A DNA stretch of 64,000 nucleotides from Thiohalocapsa marina (GTDB taxonomy: Bacteria; Pseudomonadota; Gammaproteobacteria; Chromatiales; Chromatiaceae). Both the position numbers and the translations under genes were made by a program. Shown here one piece after another: positions 9,138 through 17,374 of this stretch. Numbering within the stretch: the stretch's first letter is position 1; each line of letters opens with the position of its first letter. Location of the stretch: assembly GCF_008632335.1 (NCBI RefSeq), contig NZ_VWXX01000005.1:1-64000 (forward strand), in the 5' to 3' direction. Under the pieces are notes generated by a model. The model was not told the DNA's origin. It saw only the letters and a list, made by a program, of their open reading frames with translations, and did no database searches.

Positions 9138-10433
9138 CTACAATCCCCCTTGCGGCCGCCCGCGCAGTATGCCGTAGGCTTCGCCCATCAGCAGATGCGC
9201 GTATGCAGACCCCTGCGCCGCATCGTCGGACGCCCTTGGGGCAGTCAGCTCAAATCCGGCCTGGGGCTGGAACAGCATCACGAAGTCCGATCCGCCGAAG
9301 AGGAAGAACCCGAGCTCGTCGCCCTTGTCGTGGCGGCTGCCGACCTGCACGGCGTCGTAGAAGTTCACCGAAGAGACCTGCGCCATGCCCATGGGGATCA
9401 GCGCGACCAGACCATGATCACCCGTATCGACGATCACATAGCCGCGGGTATGGGTGAACTGCCAGCCCATGGAATCAACGGGGTCGTATCGTCCCGCGGC
9501 CGCATTCCATTCGACCTCGAGCGCGGTGTTACCCCGGACGATCCGCTTCTCCTTCACCGTCCCGCCGACGGCAAAATGGTAATGGTGATAATCATTGACG
9601 TTCAGAAAGGTATGGGTGAGCACACCGCCAGCGAAGGCCTCTTTGAAGGCGCTGTCTGGGCCCAATAGCTCGGGAATACTGAAATAGCGGCTGAGCTTGA
9701 CCCTGAGTCCCTCTGGCACCTGAATCCGGGATTGCCCATCGATGGCCCAGACCCCATGGGGCACCGAGTCGGCCGGTGCGACGACCACGGCTGGGTCGTT
9801 CGGTGCGGCGATCGGCCGCTGCTCAGGTGACCTCAGCTTGCGGGCGAAGAACTGATTGAATGTCCTCCAGTTCTCCGGTGACTCATACCAGCCTTGCTGC
9901 AGGCCAAAGCGCGGGTCGGCATAGAACTGCTGATAGGTCTCCTCGCTCCAGGAGGCCTCGGTATCGAGAAAATCACCCCAGGTCTCGGTGAACTGTCCGA
10001 GCCAGGCAGCGAACGGCGGATAGAACTGCAGCGTGGGGCTGAAGTGTCCGAGGTCCGCGAGCACCTCCAAGGGCTGATCCACCAAGAAGTAGAAATAACA
10101 AATGCTTTGCAGGATCTGGTCCCGTATCAGATTGGGCGGATCATCCAGGGTCTGCCGTGGGATCATCTGTGAGGCCGAGTCGATGAAATCGAAGTAGGCG
10201 GACAGCGTCTGTACAGGATTGGTCGCAGGATCCGGATTGACGTCCTTGGCCGCCGCGATAGACGCCTCGAGCAGCGTGCCAATCTCGGGATTGGCCGCGA
10301 TCAGCTCGACGAGCTCGCGCGTAATCGGTCGATGCTGCTGATCCTCAGCGACCGCAAGGTCGGCCAGTAGCAGCAGTCCTACAGCCAAGACCACTAAGGC
10401 TAGAGCACGGACGGCATTCAGTCGGCGCATCAT
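9138..10433 (-). CDS. Exported phosphatidylserine decarboxylase-like protein
   Basis: A 431-residue protein with a clear signal peptide (residues 1-29, VRALALVVLAVGLLLLADLA). The C-terminal half carries phosphatidylserine-decarboxylase marks: FFARKLRSPEQRPI, HTFLNVNDYHHYHFAVGGTV, and KGDELGFFLFGGSDFVMLF, where the serine of GGS should be the self-cleavage site that becomes the pyruvoyl group. An extra domain of about 180 residues precedes it, a layout seen in PsiD-like decarboxylases. Ordinary bacterial Psd is shorter and not made with a cleavable export signal. The substrate is unknown: it may be a phospholipid or a small amino acid. AAGGAGG lies eight bases before the ATG. Confidence 0.8.
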   Translation of the reverse strand: MMRRLNAVRALALVVLAVGLLLLADLAVAEDQQHRPITRELVELIAANPEIGTLLEASIAAAKDVNPDPATNPVQTLSAYFDFIDSASQMIPRQTLDDPPNLIRDQILQSICYFYFLVDQPLEVLADLGHFSPTLQFYPPFAAWLGQFTETWGDFLDTEASWSEETYQQFYADPRFGLQQGWYESPENWRTFNQFFARKLRSPEQRPIAAPNDPAVVVAPADSVPHGVWAIDGQSRIQVPEGLRVKLSRYFSIPELLGPDSAFKEAFAGGVLTHTFLNVNDYHHYHFAVGGTVKEKRIVRGNTALEVEWNAAAGRYDPVDSMGWQFTHTRGYVIVDTGDHGLVALIPMGMAQVSSVNFYDAVQVGSRHDKGDELGFFLFGGSDFVMLFQPQAGFELTAPRASDDAAQGSAYAHLLMGEAYGILRGRPQGGL

Positions 10434-10583
10434 CTTGAAGTCCTCCTTCGGCAGCCTAGGTCACGCCAAGGCGGCAATCAGCAATATCAGCCGCTGCAGT
10501 TGCTTGCGGCCCTGAGGCCAATAACCCCAGCCTGATTGACCCTGGCACCTTAAGCTTAGTGCACGCGGGCATTCCAGCAACCG

Positions 10584-10892
10584 TGCGGCGAGCGCAGCTG
10601 TGCTGCGGTCGACAGCTCGGGCATCGGCATCTGGGACTGGACCATCGCCAGCAACGCGCCGTATTGGTCGGATCGCTTCAAGGCCATCTTCGGTGTGTCG
10701 CTGGAGGGGGAGACCTGCTAGGAGGGCTTTCAGGCGGCCCTGCATCCCGACGACTGCGAGCGGGTCGATGGGCTCATCCGCCAGTGCCTGCAGACATTGG
10801 AAGACTGTGTCGTCGAGTACCGCAGCCGACGCCCCGACGGAGAAGGGCGCTGGATCGGCGCCCTGGGGCGGGTCTACTGCGGTGTGGCCGGC
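10584..10892 (+). pseudogene. Broken PAS-domain sensor fragment
   Basis: Reading from 10608 gives a recognisable PAS domain: SGIGIWDWTIASNAPYWSDR, then FKAIFGVSLEG, an in-frame TAG at 10719-10721, then FQAALHPDDCERVDGLIRQC and VEYRSRRPDGEGRW. There is no start codon with a ribosome-binding site and no downstream output domain; the frame enters the end of the antisense MscS gene. It is best read as the residue of a decayed sensor kinase or diguanylate cyclase. The 478-bp gap 10434-10911 holds nothing else. Confidence 0.7.
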
Positions 10893-10911
10893 GTTGGGCA
10901 TCGCGCCCAGG

Positions 10912-12351
10912 TCAATGTCCCAACAGCGCGCCGAGCCGTTGCATCAAGGTCATCTTGCCCGCCTGTCGACCATCGGATGCCTCGTCGAACAGGGTCCGCT
11001 GCAGGGCCTCGCTATGCTGTCGGCGGGCCTCGGCAAGTTCCGTGAGCTGCGCCAGCAGTGAGGGGCTCTCGCTTAGGATCGAGTCCAGCCGTTGACGGGG
11101 GATCTCGATATAACGCACGTTCGTCACCGCGGTGGCGGTGGAGTAGCGAGGTTCGTCTTTCAGCAACGACAGCTCGCCGAAGCTCTGCCCGGTCTTCAGG
11201 CGCTCAGTATTGCGGCTGCGGCCGTCGATGTTCCGGCTGAGGGAGACCACCCCGCTGACGATGACGAACATCGAGCCGCCGCTTGCGCCTTCGCGGCTGA
11301 GCAGGCTTCCCATCGGCACCTCCTGCACGCTCAGGCCATCGGCCAGCCGCCCGATAGCGGTGTCGCTCAGTGGCGCGAAGGCCGCCGTGTCGCGCAGGAT
11401 ATCGACGATGTCCGGCACCGAGATCGAGAGTGGCCTGACCCGTCGGGTATCGATCTCGTAGGTCACGGCGGCGGGAGAGATACCGGCCTGGCTCAGCTGC
11501 TGATGGATCTCCAGCGACAGGGCGTCGATGGCGGCGAAGCGCCGGGAGAAATTCGGGAAATGCACGTACACCATGTATCGATAGGGCAGCCGGCTGCCAT
11601 CGCTGAGGTAGACGATGGGCGCCGGACTGGTCAACACGGCGTTGCAGCGGATGGCGGCCTGCAGCAGGAGCTGGCGCGCCACCAGCGGAGAGACGTCGGC
11701 GGAGAGCAGGACGTCGAACCAGTAGCCGTAGGCCTTGGTCGGCTGGTCGTAGTTGTGCAGGGTGCTGTTGGCGGCCTTTTTGTTCGGAACCACGTACAGG
11801 CTGGAGTTCCAGGACAGGATCCGCGTGGAGCGCCAGCCGATGCTGACCACCTCACCAACGACGCCGTCCTCGAACTCGATCCAGTCGCCCACCTGGTACG
11901 GCCGATCGATACCCAGGGCGACACCCGAGAAGAAGTCCGTGATGGTGTTCTGCATCGCCACACTGAGCACGCCGGCGACGATACCGGTGGAGAGCAGCAC
12001 GGCGCCGGTATCGAGCTTGAAGATCTCGCTCAGCACGATCAGCAACGCGACCACATAGATGACGGTGGAGGCCGCGCCCTGCAGCACCGCCGGGGCTGCG
12101 GCGCCGGTGAGCCGTCGGTAGCCGTCCTGCCAGATAAACAGACGCAGGGCGCGGTCGATGAGCCAGGCGCTGATACCGTAGACGAGCGTGCTGGTGACGA
12201 TGACCAGGTAGCGATGCACGCCCGTCGCGCCATTGGCGTCGAGCGTATCCTGCAACAGGGCACTGCCGGCCAGCAGCAGCGCCGGGGCTGCGATCAGCGC
12301 CAGTAGCCAGCCCAGTTTGCGGTAGGGGCGAGTCTTGTCCGGATCAGACAT
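10912..12351 (-). CDS. MscS-family channel with cyclic-nucleotide-binding domain
   Basis: A 479-residue inner-membrane protein. Four hydrophobic helices lie in residues 12-145, the last being the pore-lining TM3 (AVLLSTGIVAGVLSVAMQNT). The MscS beta domain follows (GDWIEFEDGVVGEVVSIGWR, VVPNKKAANSTLHNY). Residues about 320-435 form a cNMP-binding domain (GSLLSREGASGGSMFVIVSG, GQSFGELSLLKDEPRYSTAT). Members of this group are proposed to gate by nucleotide binding as well as, or instead of, membrane tension. The CNBD segment FGELSLLKDEPRYSTA contains the phosphate-binding Arg region, although the usual R[ST]A is spelled RYSTA. Confidence 0.88.
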   Translation of the reverse strand: MSDPDKTRPYRKLGWLLALIAAPALLLAGSALLQDTLDANGATGVHRYLVIVTSTLVYGISAWLIDRALRLFIWQDGYRRLTGAAAPAVLQGAASTVIYVVALLIVLSEIFKLDTGAVLLSTGIVAGVLSVAMQNTITDFFSGVALGIDRPYQVGDWIEFEDGVVGEVVSIGWRSTRILSWNSSLYVVPNKKAANSTLHNYDQPTKAYGYWFDVLLSADVSPLVARQLLLQAAIRCNAVLTSPAPIVYLSDGSRLPYRYMVYVHFPNFSRRFAAIDALSLEIHQQLSQAGISPAAVTYEIDTRRVRPLSISVPDIVDILRDTAAFAPLSDTAIGRLADGLSVQEVPMGSLLSREGASGGSMFVIVSGVVSLSRNIDGRSRNTERLKTGQSFGELSLLKDEPRYSTATAVTNVRYIEIPRQRLDSILSESPSLLAQLTELAEARRQHSEALQRTLFDEASDGRQAGKMTLMQRLGALLGH

Positions 12352-12386
12352 GGCGGGATGAATGACGGCGCATGCTTGGCTTCTGC

Positions 12387-13139
12387 TCAGCTTCTACTCG
12401 TCTGGCCGGGCGCTCGCGCTTGCACGGCCCTATCGAGGGCCTGCGCATTGGCAGCGGCGTAACCGGCCTCGTCATTGTCGAAGTAGCAATAGACATCCAG
12501 GCCTTGCCTGAGCCAATGCGCGATGGCCCCGGCCCAATGGTCGAGGGTCGGCGTGTCGTAGTTGCCGCGATAGGCGCCATCGGGTCCATGCAGGCGGATG
12601 TAGACGAAGTCGGCGCTGATCTCCAGCGGCGACTGAAAGCCTGCGTAGTCATGGATGCAAAACGCCGCCCCATGGTGCTGGAGCAGGCTCAGGACCGTTT
12701 CGTTGAGCCAACTGCGGTCACGGAACTCCAGGGCGTAGCGATGCCCGCTGGGCAGGATACCGAGGAAATGCCCCAGGCGCCCGGGGTCGCAGTGCCAGTG
12801 AGGCGGCAGCTGGAACAGGATCGGACCCAGCCGGTCGCCGAGCTGTTCCATGCGCTCCAGATACCGTTCCACCCCCGGCTCCGGCTCCTTGAGCTTCTTC
12901 ATGTGGGTGATGTAGCGACTGGCCTTGGCGGCGAAGACGAAGGTATCTGGCACCGCGCGCCGCCAGCATGCCACCGTCTGCGCAGCGGGCAGCCGATAGA
13001 AGCTGTTGTTGATCTCGGTGCTGCCGAGGTGCCGGGCATAGTAGGCCAGGCGATCACCGGCGGGCAGTCCCTCCGGGTAGAAAGCGCCCCGCCAATGCCC
13101 GTAGGCCCAGCCAGATGTGCCGATGTAGCACTGTGCCAT
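12387..13139 (-). CDS. DUF72 family protein (YecE-like)
   Basis: A 250-residue TIM-barrel-like protein of the DUF72/YecE family. It opens with CYIGTSGWAYGHWRGAFYPE and carries the family segments STEINNSFYRLP, FVFAAKASRYITHMKKL, ILFQLPPHWHCD and LEFRDRSWL. No enzymatic activity is established for the family. The ATG at 13137-13139 puts the conserved motif at the very N-terminus. It lies 61 bases downstream of fbaB and 35 bases upstream of the MscS-like gene on the same strand. Confidence 0.85.
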   Translation of the reverse strand: MAQCYIGTSGWAYGHWRGAFYPEGLPAGDRLAYYARHLGSTEINNSFYRLPAAQTVACWRRAVPDTFVFAAKASRYITHMKKLKEPEPGVERYLERMEQLGDRLGPILFQLPPHWHCDPGRLGHFLGILPSGHRYALEFRDRSWLNETVLSLLQHHGAAFCIHDYAGFQSPLEISADFVYIRLHGPDGAYRGNYDTPTLDHWAGAIAHWLRQGLDVYCYFDNDEAGYAAANAQALDRAVQARAPGQTSRS

Positions 13140-13200
13140 TCGATGCAGGAGCCCCGGGCAGATTGTTCCTGCTGGCCCGGGGGATGTTGCTTCGGGCCGA

Positions 13201-14250
13201 TCAGGCAATGCCGATGGCATCGGACAGATAGACGTCCTGCACCGCGTGCAGCAGTTCGATGCCCTGCTGCATGGGCTTCTGGAACGACTTGCGTCCGGTG
13301 ATGAGCCCCATGCCGCCGGCGCGTTTGTTGATCACCGCGGTGCGCACCACCTGATGCAGGTCGTCCTTGCCGGAGGGGCCGCCGGAATTGATCATGCCGA
13401 CCCGGCCGGTGTAGCAGTTGACGACCTGGTAGCGGACCAGATCGATGGGGTGGGTGCCGATCAGGCCGTCGTACATGCGCGGATGGGTCTTGCCGAAGCC
13501 GATGGCCTGGAAGCCGCCGTTGGTGGTGGCCTGTTTCTGCTTGACGATGTCGGCCTCGATGGTCACGCCCAGGTGGTTGGCCTGGCCGGTCAGGTCCGCG
13601 GCGGTGTGATAGTCGATGCCCTCGTGCTTGAAGGCGCCGTTGCGCAGATAGGCCCAGAGCACAGTGACCATGCCAAGCTCATGGGCGCGCTGGAAGGCCT
13701 CGCTCACCTCCTGGATCTGCCGCCGGGACTCGGGCGCGCCGAAGTACACGGTGGCGCCGACAGCCGCCGCGCCCAGATCGAAGGCCTGCTCCACGTCGGC
13801 GAACGGGGTCTGGTCGTGGATGTTGGGGTAGGTCAGCAGCTCGTTGTGGTTGAGCTTGACGATGAACGGAATCCGGTGGGCATAACGCCGCCCGACCGCG
13901 CCGAGCACGCCCAGAGTGGAGGCCACCGCGTTGCAGCCACCTTCGATGGCCAGCCGGATGATGTTCTCCGGATCGAAGTAGATCGGATTCGGCGCAAAGG
14001 ACGCGCCGCCGGAGTGCTCCACCCCCTGGTCCACCGGCAAGATGGACAGATAGCCGGTGCCGCCCAGGCGCCCATGGTCGAACAGCGCCTGCAGGTTGCG
14101 CAGGACCCCCGGCTTGCGGTCGGAAACCAGCAGCACGCGCTCGACGAAGTCCGGCCCCGGCAGTTGCAACAGGTCGCTGGCGATGCCCTGGCAGCGGTGG
14201 TCCAGCAGGTCTTCGGCCTCGTCGCCCAGGATGGCGATGATGTCGGTCAT
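13201..14250 (-). CDS. fbaB: Class I fructose-bisphosphate aldolase (DhnA/FbaB type)
   Basis: Schiff-base aldolase of 349 residues that interconverts fructose-1,6-bisphosphate with glyceraldehyde-3-phosphate and dihydroxyacetone phosphate. Family marks are [40 protein letters not shown] (the lysine here is the likely Schiff-base residue, by inference) and a phosphate-binding [10 protein letters not shown] near residue 285. The C-terminal [12 protein letters not shown] is also typical. It is not the zinc-dependent class II enzyme. The promoter should lie between 14251 and the 7-bp repeat tract. Confidence 0.9.
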   Translation of the reverse strand: MTDIIAILGDEAEDLLDHRCQGIASDLLQLPGPDFVERVLLVSDRKPGVLRNLQALFDHGRLGGTGYLSILPVDQGVEHSGGASFAPNPIYFDPENIIRLAIEGGCNAVASTLGVLGAVGRRYAHRIPFIVKLNHNELLTYPNIHDQTPFADVEQAFDLGAAAVGATVYFGAPESRRQIQEVSEAFQRAHELGMVTVLWAYLRNGAFKHEGIDYHTAADLTGQANHLGVTIEADIVKQKQATTNGGFQAIGFGKTHPRMYDGLIGTHPIDLVRYQVVNCYTGRVGMINSGGPSGKDDLHQVVRTAVINKRAGGMGLITGRKSFQKPMQQGIELLHAVQDVYLSDAIGIA

Positions 14251-14333
14251 GATGGGTCTCCCGTGGTTTGGCAGCGTTCCTGTTCAGCATAGCTGCTCGA
14301 CCGGGCTTTGCCAGGAGTGGGGCCGGTAGCCAA

Positions 14334-14431
14334 AGTTTGAAGTTTGAAGTTTGAAGTGTGAAGTTTGAAGTGTGAAGTTTGAAGTGTGAAGTTTGAAGTG
14401 TGAAGTGTGAAGTGTGAAGTTTGAAGTGTGA
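14334..14431. repeat. 7-bp tandem repeat, 14 units (AGTKTGA)
   Basis: Fourteen consecutive heptamers alternate between AGTTTGA and AGTGTGA, ending in a degenerate AGTCTGG. There are no unique spacers, so it is not a CRISPR array. It is far more AT-rich than its surroundings and lies in the 327-bp gap between the divergent fbaB and arfB genes (14251-14577). The T/G pattern is not random: units 3-10 alternate strictly. Confidence 0.93.
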
Positions 14432-14482
14432 AGTCTGGAGCTGGCGGCTAAATACAGAGAAGCATGAAAAACCTCTCTCCTG

Positions 14483-14513
14483 CCTCTGCGCTCTCTGCGC
14501 CTCAGCGGTTAAT
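14483..14513. repeat. Dispersed CTCTGCG..GGTTAAT element
   Basis: A third copy of the sequence family seen at 2486-2516, again with two CTCTGCG-like units followed by CGGTTAAT. It lies 65 bases upstream of arfB. Confidence 0.5.
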
Positions 14514-14577
14514 CAAGCCGCGTCCAGAGGGGCGCGTGCCCCTTTCGCGCCGGCGGCGGGGCTGACACAATCGGCGC

Positions 14578-14997
14578 ATGCTTTCCATCACACCCGGCCT
14601 CTGGCTGCCGGAATCCGAACTCACCGAGCGTTTCATCCGTGCGCCGGGTCCGGGCGGGCAGAACGTGAACAAGGTCGCCAGCGCGGTGCAGTTGCGTTTC
14701 GATGCGGCGCATTCGCCGACGCTGTCCGACGAGGTGCGCCGACGCCTGTTGCGACTGGCCGGGCGCCGGGCGGACCGCGACGGCGTGATCACCATCGAGG
14801 CCCACCGGTTCCGCACCCGCGAACGCAACCGGGAGGATGCCCGTGAGCGGCTGGCCGGCCTGCTGCGGCAGGCACTGCAGCGACCGAAGGCACGCATCGC
14901 CACGCGTCCCACCCGCGCCTCGCGCGAGCGTCGGCTGGCCTCCAAGCGGCAGCAGGCCCAGCGCAAGCAGCAGCGGCGCCGCCCGGACGGGGAGTAA
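14578..14997 (+). CDS. arfB: Ribosome-rescue peptidyl-tRNA hydrolase ArfB
   Basis: A 139-residue release-factor-like protein that frees ribosomes stalled without a stop codon. It carries the catalytic GGQ (GPGGQNVNKVASAVQLRF, about residues 24-28) and a long, very basic C-terminal tail (about residues 95-137) that inserts into the empty mRNA channel. Length and architecture match YaeJ/ICT1-type proteins. The ATG at 14578 is the natural start, about ten residues before the fold begins. Confidence 0.93.
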   Translation: MLSITPGLWLPESELTERFIRAPGPGGQNVNKVASAVQLRFDAAHSPTLSDEVRRRLLRLAGRRADRDGVITIEAHRFRTRERNREDARERLAGLLRQALQRPKARIATRPTRASRERRLASKRQQAQRKQQRRRPDGE

Positions 14998-15029
14998 CGG
15001 GTGACGACCGTCGGCGGGGTCAGTGGCGA

Positions 15030-15938
15030 TCAGCCAACGGCCAGGGGATCGGCCAGCAAGTCCTTCAGGATGGTTGCCCCATGGCCCAGCGGCACCGAGT
15101 AGTGTCCTTCGTCCGGCAGTTCCGTCAGCCGGGCGCCGGACAGGTGTTCGGCATACCAGCGGGCGTGTTCCACCGGTACCGTGCCGTCGGCGGAGCCGTG
15201 CCAGATGTGGATCGGCAGGCTGATGTCTGAAAACGGGATCTGCCAGTCATGGGCGTAAAGCACCAGGTCTTCGCGGGCGCCCCGGGCGCCGTGCGCCATG
15301 GCATCGGCGATGGTCTGGTTCAGGATCTCGGCGTTGTTGCCCTCCGCCAGGCAGACGCGGTCCGCGGGCGGGGCGGCGATGCTGCGCACATCTTCCACCA
15401 GATGCGGCCAGTGGTGCAGCATGATCGTGGTGGGCATGCCGAACAGCAGGTCGCCCAGCCAGTGGGGCTGTCGGCCGATCATCAGGTTGGTGCGCACGGC
15501 CCAGTTCATCTGTGACAGCACGCTGTCGATGTAGATCGGGCCGAGCGGGCAGACCAGGGCGCAGGCGGCGATGCGCGTCGGCGCGCGGGCGGCGCCGGCA
15601 AGGGCATAGGGGCCGCCGCCGGAGACGCCAAGCAGCGCAAACCGGTCGAGCTGCAGATGGTCGGCGAGGCGCGTCAGATCGTCCGCCCAGTCCAGGATGC
15701 AGCGCCCGGGCTGCGGGTCGGACCGGCCGTAGCCGGGGCGGTCCGCGGCGATGATCCGGGCGCCGGCGCGCAGGGCCTGGTCATGCAACAGCCGGGCCTC
15801 GTGGCGGGAACTCGGGAAGCCGTGACAGTACAGCACCGCCTGGCCATCCGGCGCGCCGAACTCCGAGAAGGCCAGCCGACGTCCGTCGGCCAGGGTGAGG
15901 AAGCGGAGCTGCTGGGTTGGTGCGTCGGTCGAATCCAT
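15030..15938 (-). CDS. Alpha/beta hydrolase
   Basis: A 302-residue alpha/beta-hydrolase. Visible are the oxyanion-hole region VLYCHGFPSSRHEARLL, the nucleophile elbow GVSGGG (serine about residue 105), an acid-bearing segment HGSADGTVPVEHA and the catalytic histidine in PDEGHYS. No signal peptide is seen, so it should be cytoplasmic. The substrate cannot be read from sequence; esterase, lipase or epoxide-hydrolase-like activity is possible. It converges on arfB and is divergent from dacB. Confidence 0.85.
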   Translation of the reverse strand: MDSTDAPTQQLRFLTLADGRRLAFSEFGAPDGQAVLYCHGFPSSRHEARLLHDQALRAGARIIAADRPGYGRSDPQPGRCILDWADDLTRLADHLQLDRFALLGVSGGGPYALAGAARAPTRIAACALVCPLGPIYIDSVLSQMNWAVRTNLMIGRQPHWLGDLLFGMPTTIMLHHWPHLVEDVRSIAAPPADRVCLAEGNNAEILNQTIADAMAHGARGAREDLVLYAHDWQIPFSDISLPIHIWHGSADGTVPVEHARWYAEHLSGARLTELPDEGHYSVPLGHGATILKDLLADPLAVG

Positions 15939-16162
15939 GGGGCGTGGGTGTCAGAGCGTGGCCGGTCAATCTGGTGCGGCGAGTATATCCGAACCCCGCG
16001 GACACAGGTGTTGCGGGTCGGTGGTGGTGGCCCGTTGCTTGTCGGGCGCGCCGTGCGGTCGGTGACATGCTAAGCTGGCGATCCGGTTGCGGTGTGCCCG
16101 TGGCGCCCGCGATCCGGCACCGTTATTGCCACCCCGTCGGGCAGGTCCGAGAGAGGAGACCC

Positions 16163-17374
16163 ATGTTGCGTGCATCCATCGTTGCCCGTCCGCTGGCCGC
16201 TGCCGGCGGCCTGCTGCTGTGGCTGGCCGCCGGCGTGTCCGGCGCCGACGCCATCGGCGAGGCCCTGGGGCTGGCCGAAGCCAGCCTGGTGGTGCAGCAG
16301 GGGCCGAACATCGTGCTAGCGGATCAGGCGGACCGGCCAATGATTCCGGCCTCGACCATGAAACTGGTTACGGCGCTGGCGGCCATCGAGCATTGGGGCC
16401 TGTCGCACCGTTTCACCACGGCGATCTACCGCGACCACGACAACCGCCTGTGGATCAAGGGCGGCGGCGATCCCTACCTGGTGGCGGAGGAACTGGACCT
16501 GCTGGTCGCGGCGCTGCGGGAGCAAGGCCTGCGCACGGTGACCGGCATCGGGCTCGATGACGGCCTGTTCGCCGCGGATGATCGCATCCCCGGTCGGTCC
16601 GACAGCGACAACCCCTACGATGCACCGGTCACGGCGCTGGCGGTCAACTTCAACACGGTGTACCTACGGGTGGCTGCAGGGCATGTCAGCAGCGCCGAGG
16701 CGCAGACCCCCGTCACTGCCACCGCGCAGCGGCTGGGCGCCACCATGGGCAACGGCAGGCACCGCATCAACCTGCGCACCCGCGACAATGCGCTGTACCA
16801 CTTCGGCGAGGTGTTCCAGGCCAAGCTGCAGGCAGCGGGTGTCGACGCCCGCGGCGACGTGCGCCTGGGTTCGGTCCCGGCCGGGGCGAGACGGCTGCTG
16901 GTGCATGAGAACACCCGCACGCTGGAGACCGTGGTGGAGGACATGCTGGCCTATTCCACCAATTTTGTCGCCAATAGCCTGTTTCTGGCCCTGGGGGAGC
17001 GGCATGGCCGCAGCAGCATGGCCCAGTCGCAACAGTCCCTGGAGCGATGGGCCCGGGCACGCTTCGGCTGGCGCGAATTCCGCATCGAGGATGGTGCCGG
17101 CCTGTCCCGCGGCAACCGGCTCAGCGGCCGGCAGTTGCTGGATGTGCTGCAGGCGCTGGAGCCGTATCGCGCGCTGCTGCCCCGGCAGGACGACAATCCT
17201 GCCGTGCGCGCCAAGACCGGCACCCTGAGCGGGGTCAGCGCCTATGCCGGCTGGGCACGCCGGGACGGCGACTGGCTCGCCTTCAGCCTGCTGATCAACC
17301 AGCCCGTGGACTACGGGTTTCGCCTGAGAGTGGCCAATGCGCTCACGGGCGGGGCGACCCTGGCGCGCAACTGA
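16163..17374 (+). CDS. dacB: D-alanyl-D-alanine carboxypeptidase/endopeptidase (PBP4 type)
   Basis: Periplasmic serine peptidase of 403 residues that trims or cuts peptidoglycan peptides. A signal peptide covers residues 1-29. The three active-site motifs are present: STMK (SxxK, about residue 68), STN in YSTNFVANSLF (SxN) and KTGTLSG near the C-terminus. The ATG at 16163 follows GAGAGGAGA. It is shorter than E. coli PBP4 (about 477 residues), so the inserted accessory domains are reduced. The stop overlaps the start of the next gene (TGATG), implying translational coupling to the protease. Confidence 0.92.
   Translation: MLRASIVARPLAAAGGLLLWLAAGVSGADAIGEALGLAEASLVVQQGPNIVLADQADRPMIPASTMKLVTALAAIEHWGLSHRFTTAIYRDHDNRLWIKGGGDPYLVAEELDLLVAALREQGLRTVTGIGLDDGLFAADDRIPGRSDSDNPYDAPVTALAVNFNTVYLRVAAGHVSSAEAQTPVTATAQRLGATMGNGRHRINLRTRDNALYHFGEVFQAKLQAAGVDARGDVRLGSVPAGARRLLVHENTRTLETVVEDMLAYSTNFVANSLFLALGERHGRSSMAQSQQSLERWARARFGWREFRIEDGAGLSRGNRLSGRQLLDVLQALEPYRALLPRQDDNPAVRAKTGTLSGVSAYAGWARRDGDWLAFSLLINQPVDYGFRLRVANALTGGATLARN

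Noticed and set aside
10461-10901. A 146-codon minus-strand frame
   Set aside because: It overlaps the PAS remnant on the other strand and translates to no recognisable protein; the PAS reading on the plus strand is much more convincing.
14334-14431. Regular repeats resembling a CRISPR array
   Set aside because: Units are contiguous 7-mers with no spacers and no cas genes nearby; it is a simple tandem repeat.
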